NCBI RefSeq assembly: GCF_000614065.1
Contig: NZ_BAKG01000007.1
Span: 45,876 to 109,875 of the forward strand
DNA length: 64,000 nucleotides
Direction: 5' to 3'
DNA from: Prevotella dentasini JCM 15908
Lineage (GTDB): Bacteria > Bacteroidota > Bacteroidia > Bacteroidales > Bacteroidaceae
Below, piece after piece: positions 19,884-28,642 of this stretch. The first letter of the stretch is position 1. The number at the start of each line of letters is the position of its first letter. A program made the position numbers and the translations under genes. The notes below the pieces were generated by a model. The model was not told the DNA's origin and did not search any database. It saw nothing but the letters and a program-made list of their open reading frames with translations.

Positions 19884-21095
19884 ATGAAACGGACGCTTAT
19901 CTATCTTCTCTTCCTCCTTATCCTGACCTCGTGCTCCCACCGGGCCGCCCCAAGCTACCCGGCAGGCGACGACGGCATCACGCGGATGCGGCTCGACAGT
20001 GCCCGGTACTTTGCCGAACGACGCGACACACACCGCTCGATGATTCAGCTGAAGGCTGCCGAGCGGCATCTGCAGGGCGTCTCGGAAGACTCGCTGCGCT
20101 TCCTCACCTATTATCGCATAGCACTGCTCAACGAGCGGAGCGGTGCCTACCGTGTCGCACTGACCTACTTCGACCGCGCCTCGCACCATGCCACCGGCGT
20201 GAAGCGAAGCCACCGGCTGGCAGACATATTCATTGGCAAGGCACAGGCGTACAACCAGATGGGGCGGCGCGACTCGGCACTGCTGCTCCTGAAGCGTGCC
20301 GAAGCGTTCCGTCCGCGCATCCGGCACGACCAGACGGAGCGGATAGCCCGGCTGCGAACGATGATTGCCCACCGGCAGGTAGCGGCCGTCCCGGCCTACA
20401 AGGACGTGGAAATGGTGCAGATACAAGACCGATTCGAGACGGCCGTGGCACAGCGCGACGCCCTCCGGCAGCGGCTCAACTTCCTGTATTCGCTCCTTCT
20501 GCTGGTGGCAACGGCCGTGGCGGCGGTCGTCTGGTACCGATGGCAGATGAGGCAGCTGTTCCAGAAGTTTCAGCAGCGCATGCGCGAGATTGACGACAAC
20601 ATACAGGCGACCCTCCGGCAGCGCGACACGACTATCGAAGAGATGAAAACGGAGATAGACCAGAGGGTGAAGGAAATGGAAAAACTGCGAGGCAGGATGG
20701 CAGAGCGCAGCAACGGGGGACGGCTGCCCGACTCTATCGCACAGACCAAACTGGGAATCGACACGCTCCATGCCATCGTCTCGGGAGGCAACCTCTCGCA
20801 GATGGGCAAGCGAGAGCAGCAGGCCGTGGCAGCCGTCATGGGCAGCATCGACTACGACCTCGCCTGCATACTCAACCATCCGCGATACGCCCTAACGCCG
20901 AAAGAGACGTTCTACTGCATCATGGAGCACCGCGGCATGACCGAAGAACAGAAAGCAGCCGCCTTCAGCTGCACAGGTCAGGCTCTCCGCTCCATCAAGA
21001 GCCGGTTGGGAAAGAAGATGAATTTGGACCTGCTCAGGCCGTGGCAACCGGACGGACAGCCCGCCGGCGGAAACACGAACGGCAACGAACCATAA
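19884..21095 (+). CDS. Lipoprotein with TPR-like repeats, one TM helix, coiled coil and C-terminal HTH (membrane-tethered regulator)
   Basis: This encodes 403 residues. The start at 19884 gives a lipoprotein signal (LLFLLILTSCSHRA, lipobox LTSC). Residues about 45-170 form TPR-like helices (DSARYFAERRDT, ALTYFDRASHHA, IGKAQAYNQMGRRDSALLLL). A transmembrane helix follows at about 200-222 (LLLLVATAVAAVVWY), then a coiled coil to about 285. The C-terminus (LTPKETFYCIMEHRGMTEEQ ... GQALRSIKSRLGKKM) resembles the LuxR/sigma-region-4-like HTH seen in Bacteroidota TPR regulators. It would sense outside the cytoplasm and bind DNA inside. The GLPGLI gene starts 13 bases downstream and is probably co-transcribed. 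Confidence 0.7.
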   Translation: MKRTLIYLLFLLILTSCSHRAAPSYPAGDDGITRMRLDSARYFAERRDTHRSMIQLKAAERHLQGVSEDSLRFLTYYRIALLNERSGAYRVALTYFDRASHHATGVKRSHRLADIFIGKAQAYNQMGRRDSALLLLKRAEAFRPRIRHDQTERIARLRTMIAHRQVAAVPAYKDVEMVQIQDRFETAVAQRDALRQRLNFLYSLLLLVATAVAAVVWYRWQMRQLFQKFQQRMREIDDNIQATLRQRDTTIEEMKTEIDQRVKEMEKLRGRMAERSNGGRLPDSIAQTKLGIDTLHAIVSGGNLSQMGKREQQAVAAVMGSIDYDLACILNHPRYALTPKETFYCIMEHRGMTEEQKAAAFSCTGQALRSIKSRLGKKMNLDLLRPWQPDGQPAGGNTNGNEP

Positions 21096-21108
21096 ACAAG
21101 GAAGAGAC

Positions 21109-21930
21109 ATGAAACACCTGAAAAAGATATTCTTAGGACTTCTCGCAGCCCTCGGCACACTGCAGCCAGCCGATGCACAGACCGACACGGTGCAGTACCG
21201 CATCAGCTACGAGACGCATTTCCGCTCACGCGAAGGCGGTAATCTGCAAACGGACGACATGGAGCTGCTCATCGGGAAGCGGTCGAGCAAGTTCCATTCG
21301 GCAATGGCCGTCCGCCAGCAGGCACTGCTCGACAGCCTCGTCCGCCATACCGGCGGCGACTTCTCGATGGTCATGTCGGCCTCATCCTCCATGCAGAGAC
21401 ACTCGCAGACGGGGCAGCACTACTTCGTCTACAAGAACCTGCCCGAAGAGGGCACCCTGCTCTACATACGACAGTTCATGGACGAGGAAACAGGATGCCG
21501 CGAGCCGGTGCCCGACTATCGGTGGCAACTGCTCGAAGGCGACACGACGATAGCGGAATATGCCTGCCAGAAGGCACAGGCCACATTCCGCGGACACATC
21601 TGGACGGCATGGTACACGCAGGACATTCCGCTCTCCGACGGCCCGTGGAAGCTGTGCGGACTGCCCGGGCTGATACTCAAGGCGACGACGGCAGACGGCA
21701 ATTTCTCCTTTGAATGTAGGAAACTGGAACGTGCGACAGGCGAGGCCTTCAGCCTGAACCAAAAGAAAACAGAGTGGATTGAACCGAAGAAGATGGAGCA
21801 GCTTCTTAGAATGGAAGTGGAAGATATTACGCGCATGGTGGCTGCGATAAAGGGATGGAAGCCCACCAAGTCTACCCGTGGCCAGTCAAAGGAAAAGGCC
21901 ATACTGATAGAATACTCCGAAAAGGAATAA
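21109..21930 (+). CDS. GLPGLI family secreted protein
   Basis: This encodes 273 residues with a signal peptide (MKHLKKIFLGLLAALGTLQP...DAQ). The family-defining motif is intact in DGPWKLCGLPGLILKATT, preceded by the usual YACQKAQATFRGHIWTAWYT and DIPLSDGPW. GLPGLI (TIGR01200) proteins occur in Bacteroidota and have no assigned function. It lies 13 bases after the membrane-tethered HTH lipoprotein, which suggests the pair work together. It is convergent with the DUF3109 gene 31 bases away. Confidence 0.9.
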   Translation: MKHLKKIFLGLLAALGTLQPADAQTDTVQYRISYETHFRSREGGNLQTDDMELLIGKRSSKFHSAMAVRQQALLDSLVRHTGGDFSMVMSASSSMQRHSQTGQHYFVYKNLPEEGTLLYIRQFMDEETGCREPVPDYRWQLLEGDTTIAEYACQKAQATFRGHIWTAWYTQDIPLSDGPWKLCGLPGLILKATTADGNFSFECRKLERATGEAFSLNQKKTEWIEPKKMEQLLRMEVEDITRMVAAIKGWKPTKSTRGQSKEKAILIEYSEKE

Positions 21931-21961
21931 GACAAGACCCCGGCGGGGGCAGGACAGGACG

Positions 21962-22564
21962 CTACAGCAGGCCCTCCTCCCGGAACTGAACGGCCAAGGC
22001 CGCCAGTTCCTCATACCACTCCCGGCCGAAGCGGCGAACCAAAGGCTCCTCAAGGAAGCGGTAGACGGGCAGGTCAAGCTCCCGTCCCTTCCGCACGGCA
22101 TCCTTGCAGACCTCCCAGCGGTGATAGTTGATACCCACCGTGCCATTGCCGAAATTCTTTTCCCGGATAGGATAGAGGGCACACGAGACGGGCTTCACGA
22201 ACCCAATCTTTCCGCTGCGGTGGGCGCGCTCCAAGGCACAGAGGCAGCAGCCGCCCTCGTAGCAGGTGAAGACGCAGTCCTTGCCGCCCACGATACTCGT
22301 CACGAGGTCGCCCTCGCGGTCGGTATAGGCCACGCCCTGCCGGTCGACGACGGCCTGTGCCGACGCACTCATGTCGCCCCAGACGACATCGAGCGCGTTC
22401 TCTATCTCCATCGTCTCGTCGAGTGTCAGCGGTGCGCCGGCATCACCTTCGATGCAGCAGACGCCCTTACACTTCTCCAAATCGCAGCAGAACTTCTCCG
22501 TCAGAATGTCGGGAGAGACCAGCACATTGCCCACCTGCAGGATAGGCATCATCCGTTTATCCAT
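21962..22564 (-). CDS. DUF3109 family cysteine-rich protein
   Basis: This encodes 200 residues. I chose ATG at 22564 (MDKRMMPILQVGNVLVSPDI) because the -7 box at 22598-22605 lies just upstream. Cysteine clusters CCDLEKCKGVCCIEGDAG, CVFTCYEGGCCLCALE and PVSCALYPIRE match the DUF3109 family, probably an Fe-S or zinc binding cytoplasmic protein of unknown role. H-R-W-E-V-C near residue 150 is also typical. It appears to be transcribed alone. Confidence 0.85.
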   Translation of the reverse strand: MDKRMMPILQVGNVLVSPDILTEKFCCDLEKCKGVCCIEGDAGAPLTLDETMEIENALDVVWGDMSASAQAVVDRQGVAYTDREGDLVTSIVGGKDCVFTCYEGGCCLCALERAHRSGKIGFVKPVSCALYPIREKNFGNGTVGINYHRWEVCKDAVRKGRELDLPVYRFLEEPLVRRFGREWYEELAALAVQFREEGLL

Positions 22565-22597
22565 CGTCGTATATTTGTCTTGTTCGTTTACAGGGTG

Positions 22598-22605
22598 CAA
22601 AGATA
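22598..22605 (-). promoter_or_regulatory. -7 box TATCTTTG for the DUF3109 gene
   Basis: A TAnnTTTG match on the minus strand, 34 bases upstream of the start codon. Confidence 0.5.
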
Positions 22606-22817
22606 CAATAAAAACCGACACTTTTTGGCATCGAAAACAGGAAAAAGACTTGTATTTCCCAAGGAAGCCGGACGGAAAGCATCCGCTTCCCGTCAATTTA
22701 TTTACATGTAGAAAATTTTTGCTGATTCCTACACATCGCGGGGTAGATGCTGCAAAGGCAGTCAATACAAGGCACACGGAACAAAGACGGAAAAGGAAAG
22801 CGGAACGAAGGGCAAGG

Positions 22818-23738
22818 CTACTGCGGCTCCTCCCCGGAGACACGGCGGAAACGCACCGCTACTTCTGCCCGGACATAATCCCTGAAAGCATCGCTCCCCA
22901 AGATTTCCATATCAGGCAGCAGCCCTATGACGAACCGTCCGATACCGCGGAAGTCGCAGACATCGAGGGTGAGCAGCCAATGAGTTTCGTCTTCCTGCAC
23001 AATGTTCCTTGCCCCATGCGGATATTCTTCAAGGAAGATATTGCGCGACAGCTGCCCGAGGCGGAGCCGGACAGGATAGCGTTCCTCACCGCTGAACATG
23101 AATATGTCGGTGAACATCTGGCGGTGGCGGTCTTCATGAATCCACGGCGTATCGAGCACCTCTACGTGCTCCATGCGGTTCAGGCGGAAAGTCTTGTTCA
23201 TTCCCGAAAGTATCTCGTGGCAGCGGATGTCGCTATTATTGTTCATCAGGAGGAACGGCTCGACGATGCGGTCTTTCACCGAACGGCTGTGCGGACTGGA
23301 ATAACCGACGATGCGCACCATCCGCTTGGCCTGAATGGCCTGTGTGAGCGTCTTTGCGAGACTGTCCATCTGCTGACGCTGCGGGCCGTTCATCTCCACC
23401 GAGAAGTTATATGCCCGGTCTATCTTCCGCCGCAGCTGGCTTGCCGTCTCGCTGCTGCTTCCTGCCATAAGGAGGAGACTATAGATGGTGCGCATCTCGC
23501 TGTCGGAGAACTGCATGGTCTTCAGCAGCCGGGCGAAGAAAGGCGAACGACGGTCGATGTGGTAGCCGTCGCCCTGCCTGAAGAGGACGAAGCCTGCACT
23601 CTTCAGGAAATCCAACAGGTAATAGACGCTCCGCCGCGACACTTCCATACGGTCGCAGAGTTCAGAAATGGTATAGCCCCGTGTGTCGGCAAGGAGCAAA
23701 ATCAGTTCGAGCTGTTTCCTTAATTTGTCGAAGCGCAT
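22818..23738 (-). CDS. WYL-domain HTH transcriptional regulator
   Basis: This encodes 306 residues. I chose ATG at 23738 (MRFDKLRKQLELILLLADTR). An N-terminal winged HTH (about 5-60: YTISELCDRMEVSRRSVYYL) precedes a helical part and a WYL-like domain (about 140-220: AIQAKRMVRIVGYSSPHSRS, VEPFLLMNNNSDIRC) and a WCX-type C-terminus (DFRGIGRFVIGLLPDMEILG). WYL regulators sense nucleotides or ssDNA and often control defence or DNA-damage loci, but no such locus is next to it here. It sits 167 bases after rnhB on the same strand. Confidence 0.85.
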   Translation of the reverse strand: MRFDKLRKQLELILLLADTRGYTISELCDRMEVSRRSVYYLLDFLKSAGFVLFRQGDGYHIDRRSPFFARLLKTMQFSDSEMRTIYSLLLMAGSSSETASQLRRKIDRAYNFSVEMNGPQRQQMDSLAKTLTQAIQAKRMVRIVGYSSPHSRSVKDRIVEPFLLMNNNSDIRCHEILSGMNKTFRLNRMEHVEVLDTPWIHEDRHRQMFTDIFMFSGEERYPVRLRLGQLSRNIFLEEYPHGARNIVQEDETHWLLTLDVCDFRGIGRFVIGLLPDMEILGSDAFRDYVRAEVAVRFRRVSGEEPQ

Positions 23739-23905
23739 GGCTCGGTAATGAATAACGGGTTTCGGGATGATGGTGATTGCCGCTGTAGGCAAGGGAGCAA
23801 TTGCAGAGTCATACCGCAGCCCCGCCACAGCCTGTTGAAGATATGGGGACGCCCCGGCCGCGTGTCTGCCTCAGGCAAGAGACAATACCGGACGCAGCCC
23901 CTGCA

Positions 23906-24514
23906 CTACTCCTCAAAATCCAAGGTCAGTTCCTCCTCGGGCAGCAGCCGGAAGCTCTTCCTGTGGTACTTCGTCGCACCGTATTGCCTGATGGCGGCCC
24001 GGTGCTTCCTCGTCGGATAGCCCTTGTTCGAGAGCCAGTCGTACTCCGGACATTCCTTGGCCAGCAAGTCCATATAGTCGTCGCGGTAGGTCTTGGCAAG
24101 AATAGAGGCGGCAGCGATGGAAAGAAACTTACCGTCGCCCTTGACGATGGTCGCAGAGGGAAGTCCGCGATAGGGCTTGAAGCGGTTTCCGTCTACGATG
24201 ACGGCCTCGGGACGTACCGAAAGCTGGTCGAGCGCACGGTGCATGGCGAGGATGGAAGCATTGAGGATGTTCATCTCGTCTATCTCTTCCGGCGTAACTA
24301 TTCCCACCGCCCACGCCACGGCATCGCGCTCCACAATCTCGCGAAGCCTGTACCTCCGTCTGGCGGTCAGCTGCTTCGAGTCGTTCAGCTCGTCGTTGTG
24401 ATAACCGGGAGGGAAGATGACGGCAGCCGCATAGACGCTGCCTGCCAGACAGCCCCGGCCGGCCTCGTCGCAGCCGGCCTCTATCCTTCCGTCGTAATAA
24501 TGGCTTTTCAGCAT
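23906..24514 (-). CDS. rnhB: Ribonuclease HII
   Basis: This encodes 202 residues. I chose ATG at 24514 (MLKSHYYDGRIEAGCDEAGR). It cleaves RNA in RNA/DNA hybrids and removes misinserted ribonucleotides. The catalytic acidic residues are visible: the Asp-Glu of AGCDEAGRG, VDGNRFKPY and the Asp of TYRDDYM. SIAAASILAKTYRD is typical. The -7 box at 24633-24640 gives a leader of about 110 bases. The WYL regulator follows it. Confidence 0.95.
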   Translation of the reverse strand: MLKSHYYDGRIEAGCDEAGRGCLAGSVYAAAVIFPPGYHNDELNDSKQLTARRRYRLREIVERDAVAWAVGIVTPEEIDEMNILNASILAMHRALDQLSVRPEAVIVDGNRFKPYRGLPSATIVKGDGKFLSIAAASILAKTYRDDYMDLLAKECPEYDWLSNKGYPTRKHRAAIRQYGATKYHRKSFRLLPEEELTLDFEE

Positions 24515-24632
24515 AGTTATTTCCTTTATAGTCTGCAACCAGCCTCGTCCGCCGGACCTCTCCCTGCCCCGGGCAGACGGGAGCATCTGTCCCCACAGGC
24601 AAAGAAATCGCAGCACAACGGCTTCGGCACGC

Positions 24633-24640
24633 CAAAGGTA
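24633..24640 (-). promoter_or_regulatory. rnhB: -7 box TACCTTTG for rnhB
   Basis: A TAnnTTTG match on the minus strand, divergent from the box at 24729. Confidence 0.5.
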
Positions 24641-24728
24641 ATAAATAATCGGAAGAGAGCAAAGAATTTATTAACTTTATATAACGAATAAATTTTAGCG
24701 AGTGAACTTATTGTGCACAAACACCCTC

Positions 24729-24736
24729 TAAATTTG
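24729..24736 (+). promoter_or_regulatory. -7 box TAAATTTG for the small membrane protein gene
   Basis: A TAnnTTTG match 71 bases before the ATG at 24807, with TTATTGTG about 20 bases further upstream as a possible -33 element. Confidence 0.5.
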
Positions 24737-24806
24737 CAGCCGTAAAGGTTAGGAACATTGCCTATACCCTATACAACATATACGAAACAACTAACAACAG
24801 GAAGAT

Positions 24807-25106
24807 ATGAAAAAGGAAATGACCCTATCGGCAAGAGAAAACGAACGGAGTATGCCCGGCGATACTATCGCGAATTTCGCCCACGAGCTGCGGCTCTGGC
24901 TTCACGCCCCGGCAGAATGGCTGCGCAGATATTACAGCCACGTCTTGGAGAAGGAGGTTACGCACCATCAGGCATCGCTCATCACCCAGTCTGTCGCAGC
25001 CTTCGTGCTGGCAGCCTTCCCCGCGCTGCCATCGGTGGCCCTGCACGCTGCCTGCATCGGCTGGTTTGTCGTAAGCCTTTACCGCTGCCACGAGAGCAAA
25101 GTATAG
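24807..25106 (+). CDS. Small hypothetical membrane protein
   Basis: This encodes 99 residues. The gene has a promoter and a purine-rich AGGAAGAT before its ATG, so it is probably real, although I do not recognise the family. The N-terminal half is polar (FAHELRLWLHAPAEWLRRYY), followed by two hydrophobic segments (SLITQSVAAFVLAAFPALPS and VALHAACIGWFVVSLYRC). This looks like a phage-holin-superfamily or YqjE-like layout, but that is only a resemblance. It is monocistronic, followed by non-coding DNA with two large hairpins. Confidence 0.6.
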   Translation: MKKEMTLSARENERSMPGDTIANFAHELRLWLHAPAEWLRRYYSHVLEKEVTHHQASLITQSVAAFVLAAFPALPSVALHAACIGWFVVSLYRCHESKV

Positions 25107-25312
25107 CGCAGGGCGGCATGAGCGGCTTTGCCGAATCAGCATATTGAAATGCGGATTACGGGAGCACCCTGCCGCGAAATTCTTTTACAAGCAAATCTGC
25201 CGACACGCTGCCGGATGTGCATGAACGGCATTGAAACGGCGATTGCAACAGACTGATTATCAGGGCGGCATCAAGCGGCACCGCGAAGGGAATACTTCCG
25301 CACGGCGAAACC

Positions 25313-25370
25313 GGCACTTTCATAAGACGAAAGGGGCACTTCCATGTTGTGGAAGTGCCCCTTTCGCTTC
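25313..25370. repeat. Dispersed palindromic repeat, hairpin copy at 25.3 kb
   Basis: CGAAAGGGGCACTTCCA (25328-25344) and its perfect reverse complement (25350-25366) form a 17-bp stem with a 5-base loop. It is preceded by GCGAAACCGGCACTTTC, a variant of the core word of the family. It may double as a bidirectional terminator. The rest of 25107-25453 shows no gene. Confidence 0.65.
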
Positions 25371-25453
25371 TCCGTTTCAGGACTTTGACAGAGCGAAACG
25401 AATTTTATTTACATACTGCACACCTATATTCCACGACGCGGCATGAAAGACTT

Positions 25454-25492
25454 CAGGGGCACGGAGAACCTTGCCGGTTCTCCGTGCCCCTG
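25454..25492 (-). terminator. Terminator of the suf operon after sufS
   Basis: A perfect 17-bp stem CAGGGGCACGGAGAACC and GGTTCTCCGTGCCCCTG with a 5-base loop, 27 bases past the sufS stop. Confidence 0.7.
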
Positions 25493-25518
25493 ATTTATAT
25501 CCGCCGGGCAGAAGCCTG

Positions 25519-26745
25519 TCAGAACATCGCCACCACCCGTCGTATTCCTTCCACGAGCATGTCGACTTCCTCCTTCGTGTTGTAAAGGGCGAAGGAAGCA
25601 CGGACCGTACCGGGGATTCCGAAACGGTCCATCAGCGGCTGGGCACAATGGTGCCCCGTGCGGACGGCGATGCCGAGCTGGTCGAGGAGCGTGCCGAGGT
25701 CCATCGGATGGATGTTGCCGACGAGGAAGCTGATGACGGCATCGTGGCGGGCCTCCGTCCCGGGCGAACAGCCGAAGAAGCGGATGCCGGGGACGCTGCA
25801 CAGCTGTTCGAGCGCGTAACGGGTGAGGGCCTGCTCGTGGGCTTCTATATTGTCCATTCCCAAGGCGGATACATAGTCAAGGGCAGCTGCCAGACCATGG
25901 GTACCCACGTAGTCGGGCGTACCTGCCTCGAACTTCAGCGGCGGCCGCTCAAAGGTTGTCTTCTCGAAGCTGACGCGCTCTATCATCTCGCCGCCTCCCT
26001 GATAGGGCGGCAGCCTGTCGAGCCACTCCTCCTTTCCGTACAGCACGCCGATGCCCGTCGGGCCATAGACCTTATGTCCGCTGAACGCCAAGAAGTCGCA
26101 GTCCAGCTCCTGCACGTCCACCCTGAAATGGGGAACGCTCTGTGCTCCGTCCACCATCACGGGGATGCCGTGTGCGTGGGCTATGCTGATAATCTCGCGG
26201 ACGGGATTGATTGTGCCCATGACGTTGCTGACGTGGCCGACGCTGACTATCTTCGTCCGGGGCGTTATCAGACTTTCCAGCCGGCCGGTCTGCAACATGC
26301 CCCCGTCGTCCACCGGAATTACCTTCAGCACGATGCCCCTGCGCTGCGCCTGCAGCTGCCACGGCACGATGTTGGAATGATGCTCTGCGGCAGAGACTAT
26401 CACCTCGTCGCCTTCGCGCATAAAGCCCTCTGCGAACGAGGAGGCAACGAGGTTGAGACTCTCGGTGGTGCCGCGGGTAAAGACCACCTCGGCAGCCGAC
26501 TTGGCATTGACGAACCTGCGCACCGTCTCGCGCGCCGCCTCGTGCAGGTCGGTAGCCTGCTGCGACATCCAGTGTACGCCACGGTGCACGTTGGCGTTGA
26601 CGCTGAGATATTCCCCGCGCATGGCATCGAGCACGCAAAGCGGTTTCTGCGTGGTGGCGGCATTGTCGAGATAGACCAGCGGCTTGCCGTAGACGGTGCG
26701 GGAGAGAATGGGAAAGTCTTCCCTGATTTGTGATATATTATACAT
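25519..26745 (-). CDS. sufS: Cysteine desulfurase SufS
   Basis: This encodes 408 residues from ATG 26745 (MYNISQIREDFPILSRTVYG); an ATG three codons earlier is also possible. The PLP-dependent enzyme takes sulfur from cysteine for Fe-S cluster assembly. It shows YLDNAATTQKP, the PLP-binding Lys in FSGHKVYGPTG and the sulfur-accepting Cys in RTGHHCAQP. It is the last gene of the suf operon, about 200 bases after sufD. That 203-base gap holds GC-rich inverted repeats but no gene. Confidence 0.95.
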   Translation of the reverse strand: MYNISQIREDFPILSRTVYGKPLVYLDNAATTQKPLCVLDAMRGEYLSVNANVHRGVHWMSQQATDLHEAARETVRRFVNAKSAAEVVFTRGTTESLNLVASSFAEGFMREGDEVIVSAAEHHSNIVPWQLQAQRRGIVLKVIPVDDGGMLQTGRLESLITPRTKIVSVGHVSNVMGTINPVREIISIAHAHGIPVMVDGAQSVPHFRVDVQELDCDFLAFSGHKVYGPTGIGVLYGKEEWLDRLPPYQGGGEMIERVSFEKTTFERPPLKFEAGTPDYVGTHGLAAALDYVSALGMDNIEAHEQALTRYALEQLCSVPGIRFFGCSPGTEARHDAVISFLVGNIHPMDLGTLLDQLGIAVRTGHHCAQPLMDRFGIPGTVRASFALYNTKEEVDMLVEGIRRVVAMF

Positions 26746-26948
26746 GATACCCATACCTGCCTATGCAGGGAGATGAAACCCTCCGCCGGCTCCTTCCCAA
26801 GACGGGAGGGGCTGCAGGCGGAGAGGGCTTGGTTGATAGTATGCGTGAATTATCCATGCCGCGGGAACCGGGCCGCGCGTCCGGCCGGAAACTTACGGCG
26901 GCGACGGACCTGCGGCGACGGCCGTCCCTGCGGCTTCCGTTGCAGGCA

Positions 26949-28292
26949 CTACCTGCAGTGCCTGCAGCCCTGACACTTGTCAAGCTCGCCGCGGAAACGC
27001 TTCTCCACGAGATGGTGGAGGCGGTCGCGGAGCGGCTCGAGCTGCATCTTGTCTATCACCTCGTTGACGAAGGCAAATTCCAGCAGGAGCTTCGCCTCCT
27101 TCAGCTCGATGCCGCGCTGCTGCATGTAGAAGAGAGCTGCGTCGTTGAGCTGCCCTACCGTGGAACCGTGGTTGCACTGCACGTCGTCGGCATAGATTTC
27201 GAGCATCGGCTGCGAGTACATGCGGGCCGTCTTGGTAGCGACAAGGTTCTGGTTAGTCTCCTGCGAGAGCGTCTTCTGCGCGCCGTGGCGGACGAGGATA
27301 AGCCCGGCAAACGCACCGACGGCATGGTCGTCGAGGACATACTTGTAGAGCTGGTTGCTCGTGCAGTGCCCTGCCTGATGGTCGATGACGGTATTGTTGT
27401 CCACGTGCTGCCGCTTGTCGGCAATGACGCATCCGTTGCAGAAGCACTCGCTGCCCTCGCCCTTGAAGACGAGGTCGAGCTTGTTGCGCGTGATGCCGTT
27501 GTGGAGCGTTATCACGTTGTGGCTGACGCGGCTGTTGCGCTGCTGCTCGATGTAGACGTTGGATATGCGCACGTTCTTGGCGTGCGTCTCTTCGAGGCAG
27601 TTGAGTTCCAGCCCGGCGTTGTCGCCCACGTATGCCTCTATCACCTGCGTGGCGAGGAAGCGGCGGTCGTCGGTGGCATGGTCGCAGAAAAGGAGCTTGG
27701 CCTCGGCACCCTCCTCAACGACAATCAGCACGCGGCGGTTCACCATCAGGTCGACGTCGGAGCGGAGCAGGTTGACGACCTGAATGGTGCGCTTCTCCTG
27801 CACGCCCTTGGGAATGTAGATGAACAGCCCGTCCTGCGCGAGCATCGTGTTGAAGGCCGTTATGCCGTCGTCCCCGGTCTTGGCTATTCGCGCGTAGTAT
27901 TTCTCAATCAGCCCGGGACGCTGCGCGGCTGCGCGGCTCAGGCTGTCTACGACAACTCCCCCGGAGAGCTGCGCCTTCGGGAGGGACTTGGCATAGAACT
28001 GGTCGTTGACCATGAAATAGAGCGACGTGCTCAGATTCGGGACGTCGCAGCGGAACGCCTCGTAGGGGTCTACGGGTATGTCGAGCCTGCGGAGGTTCAG
28101 CCCGTAGTCCGGCTCGAAAAGCCGGGGGATGTCCGTGTACTTGTAGCGTTCCTCCTTCTTGGTGGGGAAGCCAAGCCGCCTGAAGTCCTCGAAGGCCTTG
28201 TCGCGCACGGTGTTGAGCACGGGGGCCGCATACCGCTTGACAAGGGCCTGCGCCTCGTTGTAGAGGTCGATATATTGTTTTTCGCTTTGCAT
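26949..28292 (-). CDS. sufD: Fe-S cluster assembly protein SufD
   Basis: This encodes 447 residues. I chose ATG at 28292 (MQSEKQYIDLYNEAQALVKR) because upstream codons look non-coding. SufD partners SufB and SufC in the scaffold complex. The conserved C-terminal core is clear: MLEIYADDVQCNHGSTVGQL with its His, then NDAALFYMQQRGI. The protein ends KCQGCRHCR, three cysteines spaced CxxCxxC in the last nine residues, which could hold a metal or be specific to this group. The sufC-sufD gap of 350 bases contains a short tandem repeat. Confidence 0.93.
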   Translation of the reverse strand: MQSEKQYIDLYNEAQALVKRYAAPVLNTVRDKAFEDFRRLGFPTKKEERYKYTDIPRLFEPDYGLNLRRLDIPVDPYEAFRCDVPNLSTSLYFMVNDQFYAKSLPKAQLSGGVVVDSLSRAAAQRPGLIEKYYARIAKTGDDGITAFNTMLAQDGLFIYIPKGVQEKRTIQVVNLLRSDVDLMVNRRVLIVVEEGAEAKLLFCDHATDDRRFLATQVIEAYVGDNAGLELNCLEETHAKNVRISNVYIEQQRNSRVSHNVITLHNGITRNKLDLVFKGEGSECFCNGCVIADKRQHVDNNTVIDHQAGHCTSNQLYKYVLDDHAVGAFAGLILVRHGAQKTLSQETNQNLVATKTARMYSQPMLEIYADDVQCNHGSTVGQLNDAALFYMQQRGIELKEAKLLLEFAFVNEVIDKMQLEPLRDRLHHLVEKRFRGELDKCQGCRHCR

Positions 28293-28449
28293 TTTCGTTT
28301 GGAAGTTAAAAGATTCGGAATGACGGAGCCGGATTGCCGTTCCGGCGAACAGGCATCTCCCGGCCTTGCGTAAAATGTTTTTACTTCTCGCCCGTCTCAA
28401 AATCGCGTTTTGCAACTAATTGATAATCAACGGGCGTGAGGGAGACGAA

Positions 28450-28516
28450 ATTCTCTTATAAGACTTTTCAAATTCTCTTATAAGACAATTTCAACTCTCC
28501 TATAAGACAATTTCAA
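28450..28516. repeat. Tandem repeat of about 22 bp with CTTATAAG core, three units
   Basis: Units ATTCTCTTATAAGACTTTTC, ATTCTCTTATAAGACAATTTC and CTCTCCTATAAGACAATTTC follow each other at 22-23-base spacing, each with a CTTATAAG-type palindrome. They lie in the 350-base gap between sufC and sufD (28293-28642), where no gene is visible. Three units without unique spacers are not a CRISPR array. Confidence 0.75.
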
Positions 28517-28642
28517 GAGTGTGCGCACTCTTTTTCATTTCGCCTCACGGTGTAAACAATTTTCAAAGAGCGAGGTTTGCCGTCAGGCAGGGCGGAAGAG
28601 CCGGAAGCCGGGATGGCGCACCCACACCTCCGTCGCCAATCG

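Noticed and set aside
22818..23738. WYL regulator as a marker of a nearby defence island
   Set aside because: Its neighbours are rnhB, DUF3109 and GLPGLI genes. No nuclease, methylase, reverse transcriptase or abortive-infection gene is present.
28450..28516. Short tandem repeats considered as a CRISPR array
   Set aside because: Only three units, directly adjacent without spacers, and no cas genes in the window.
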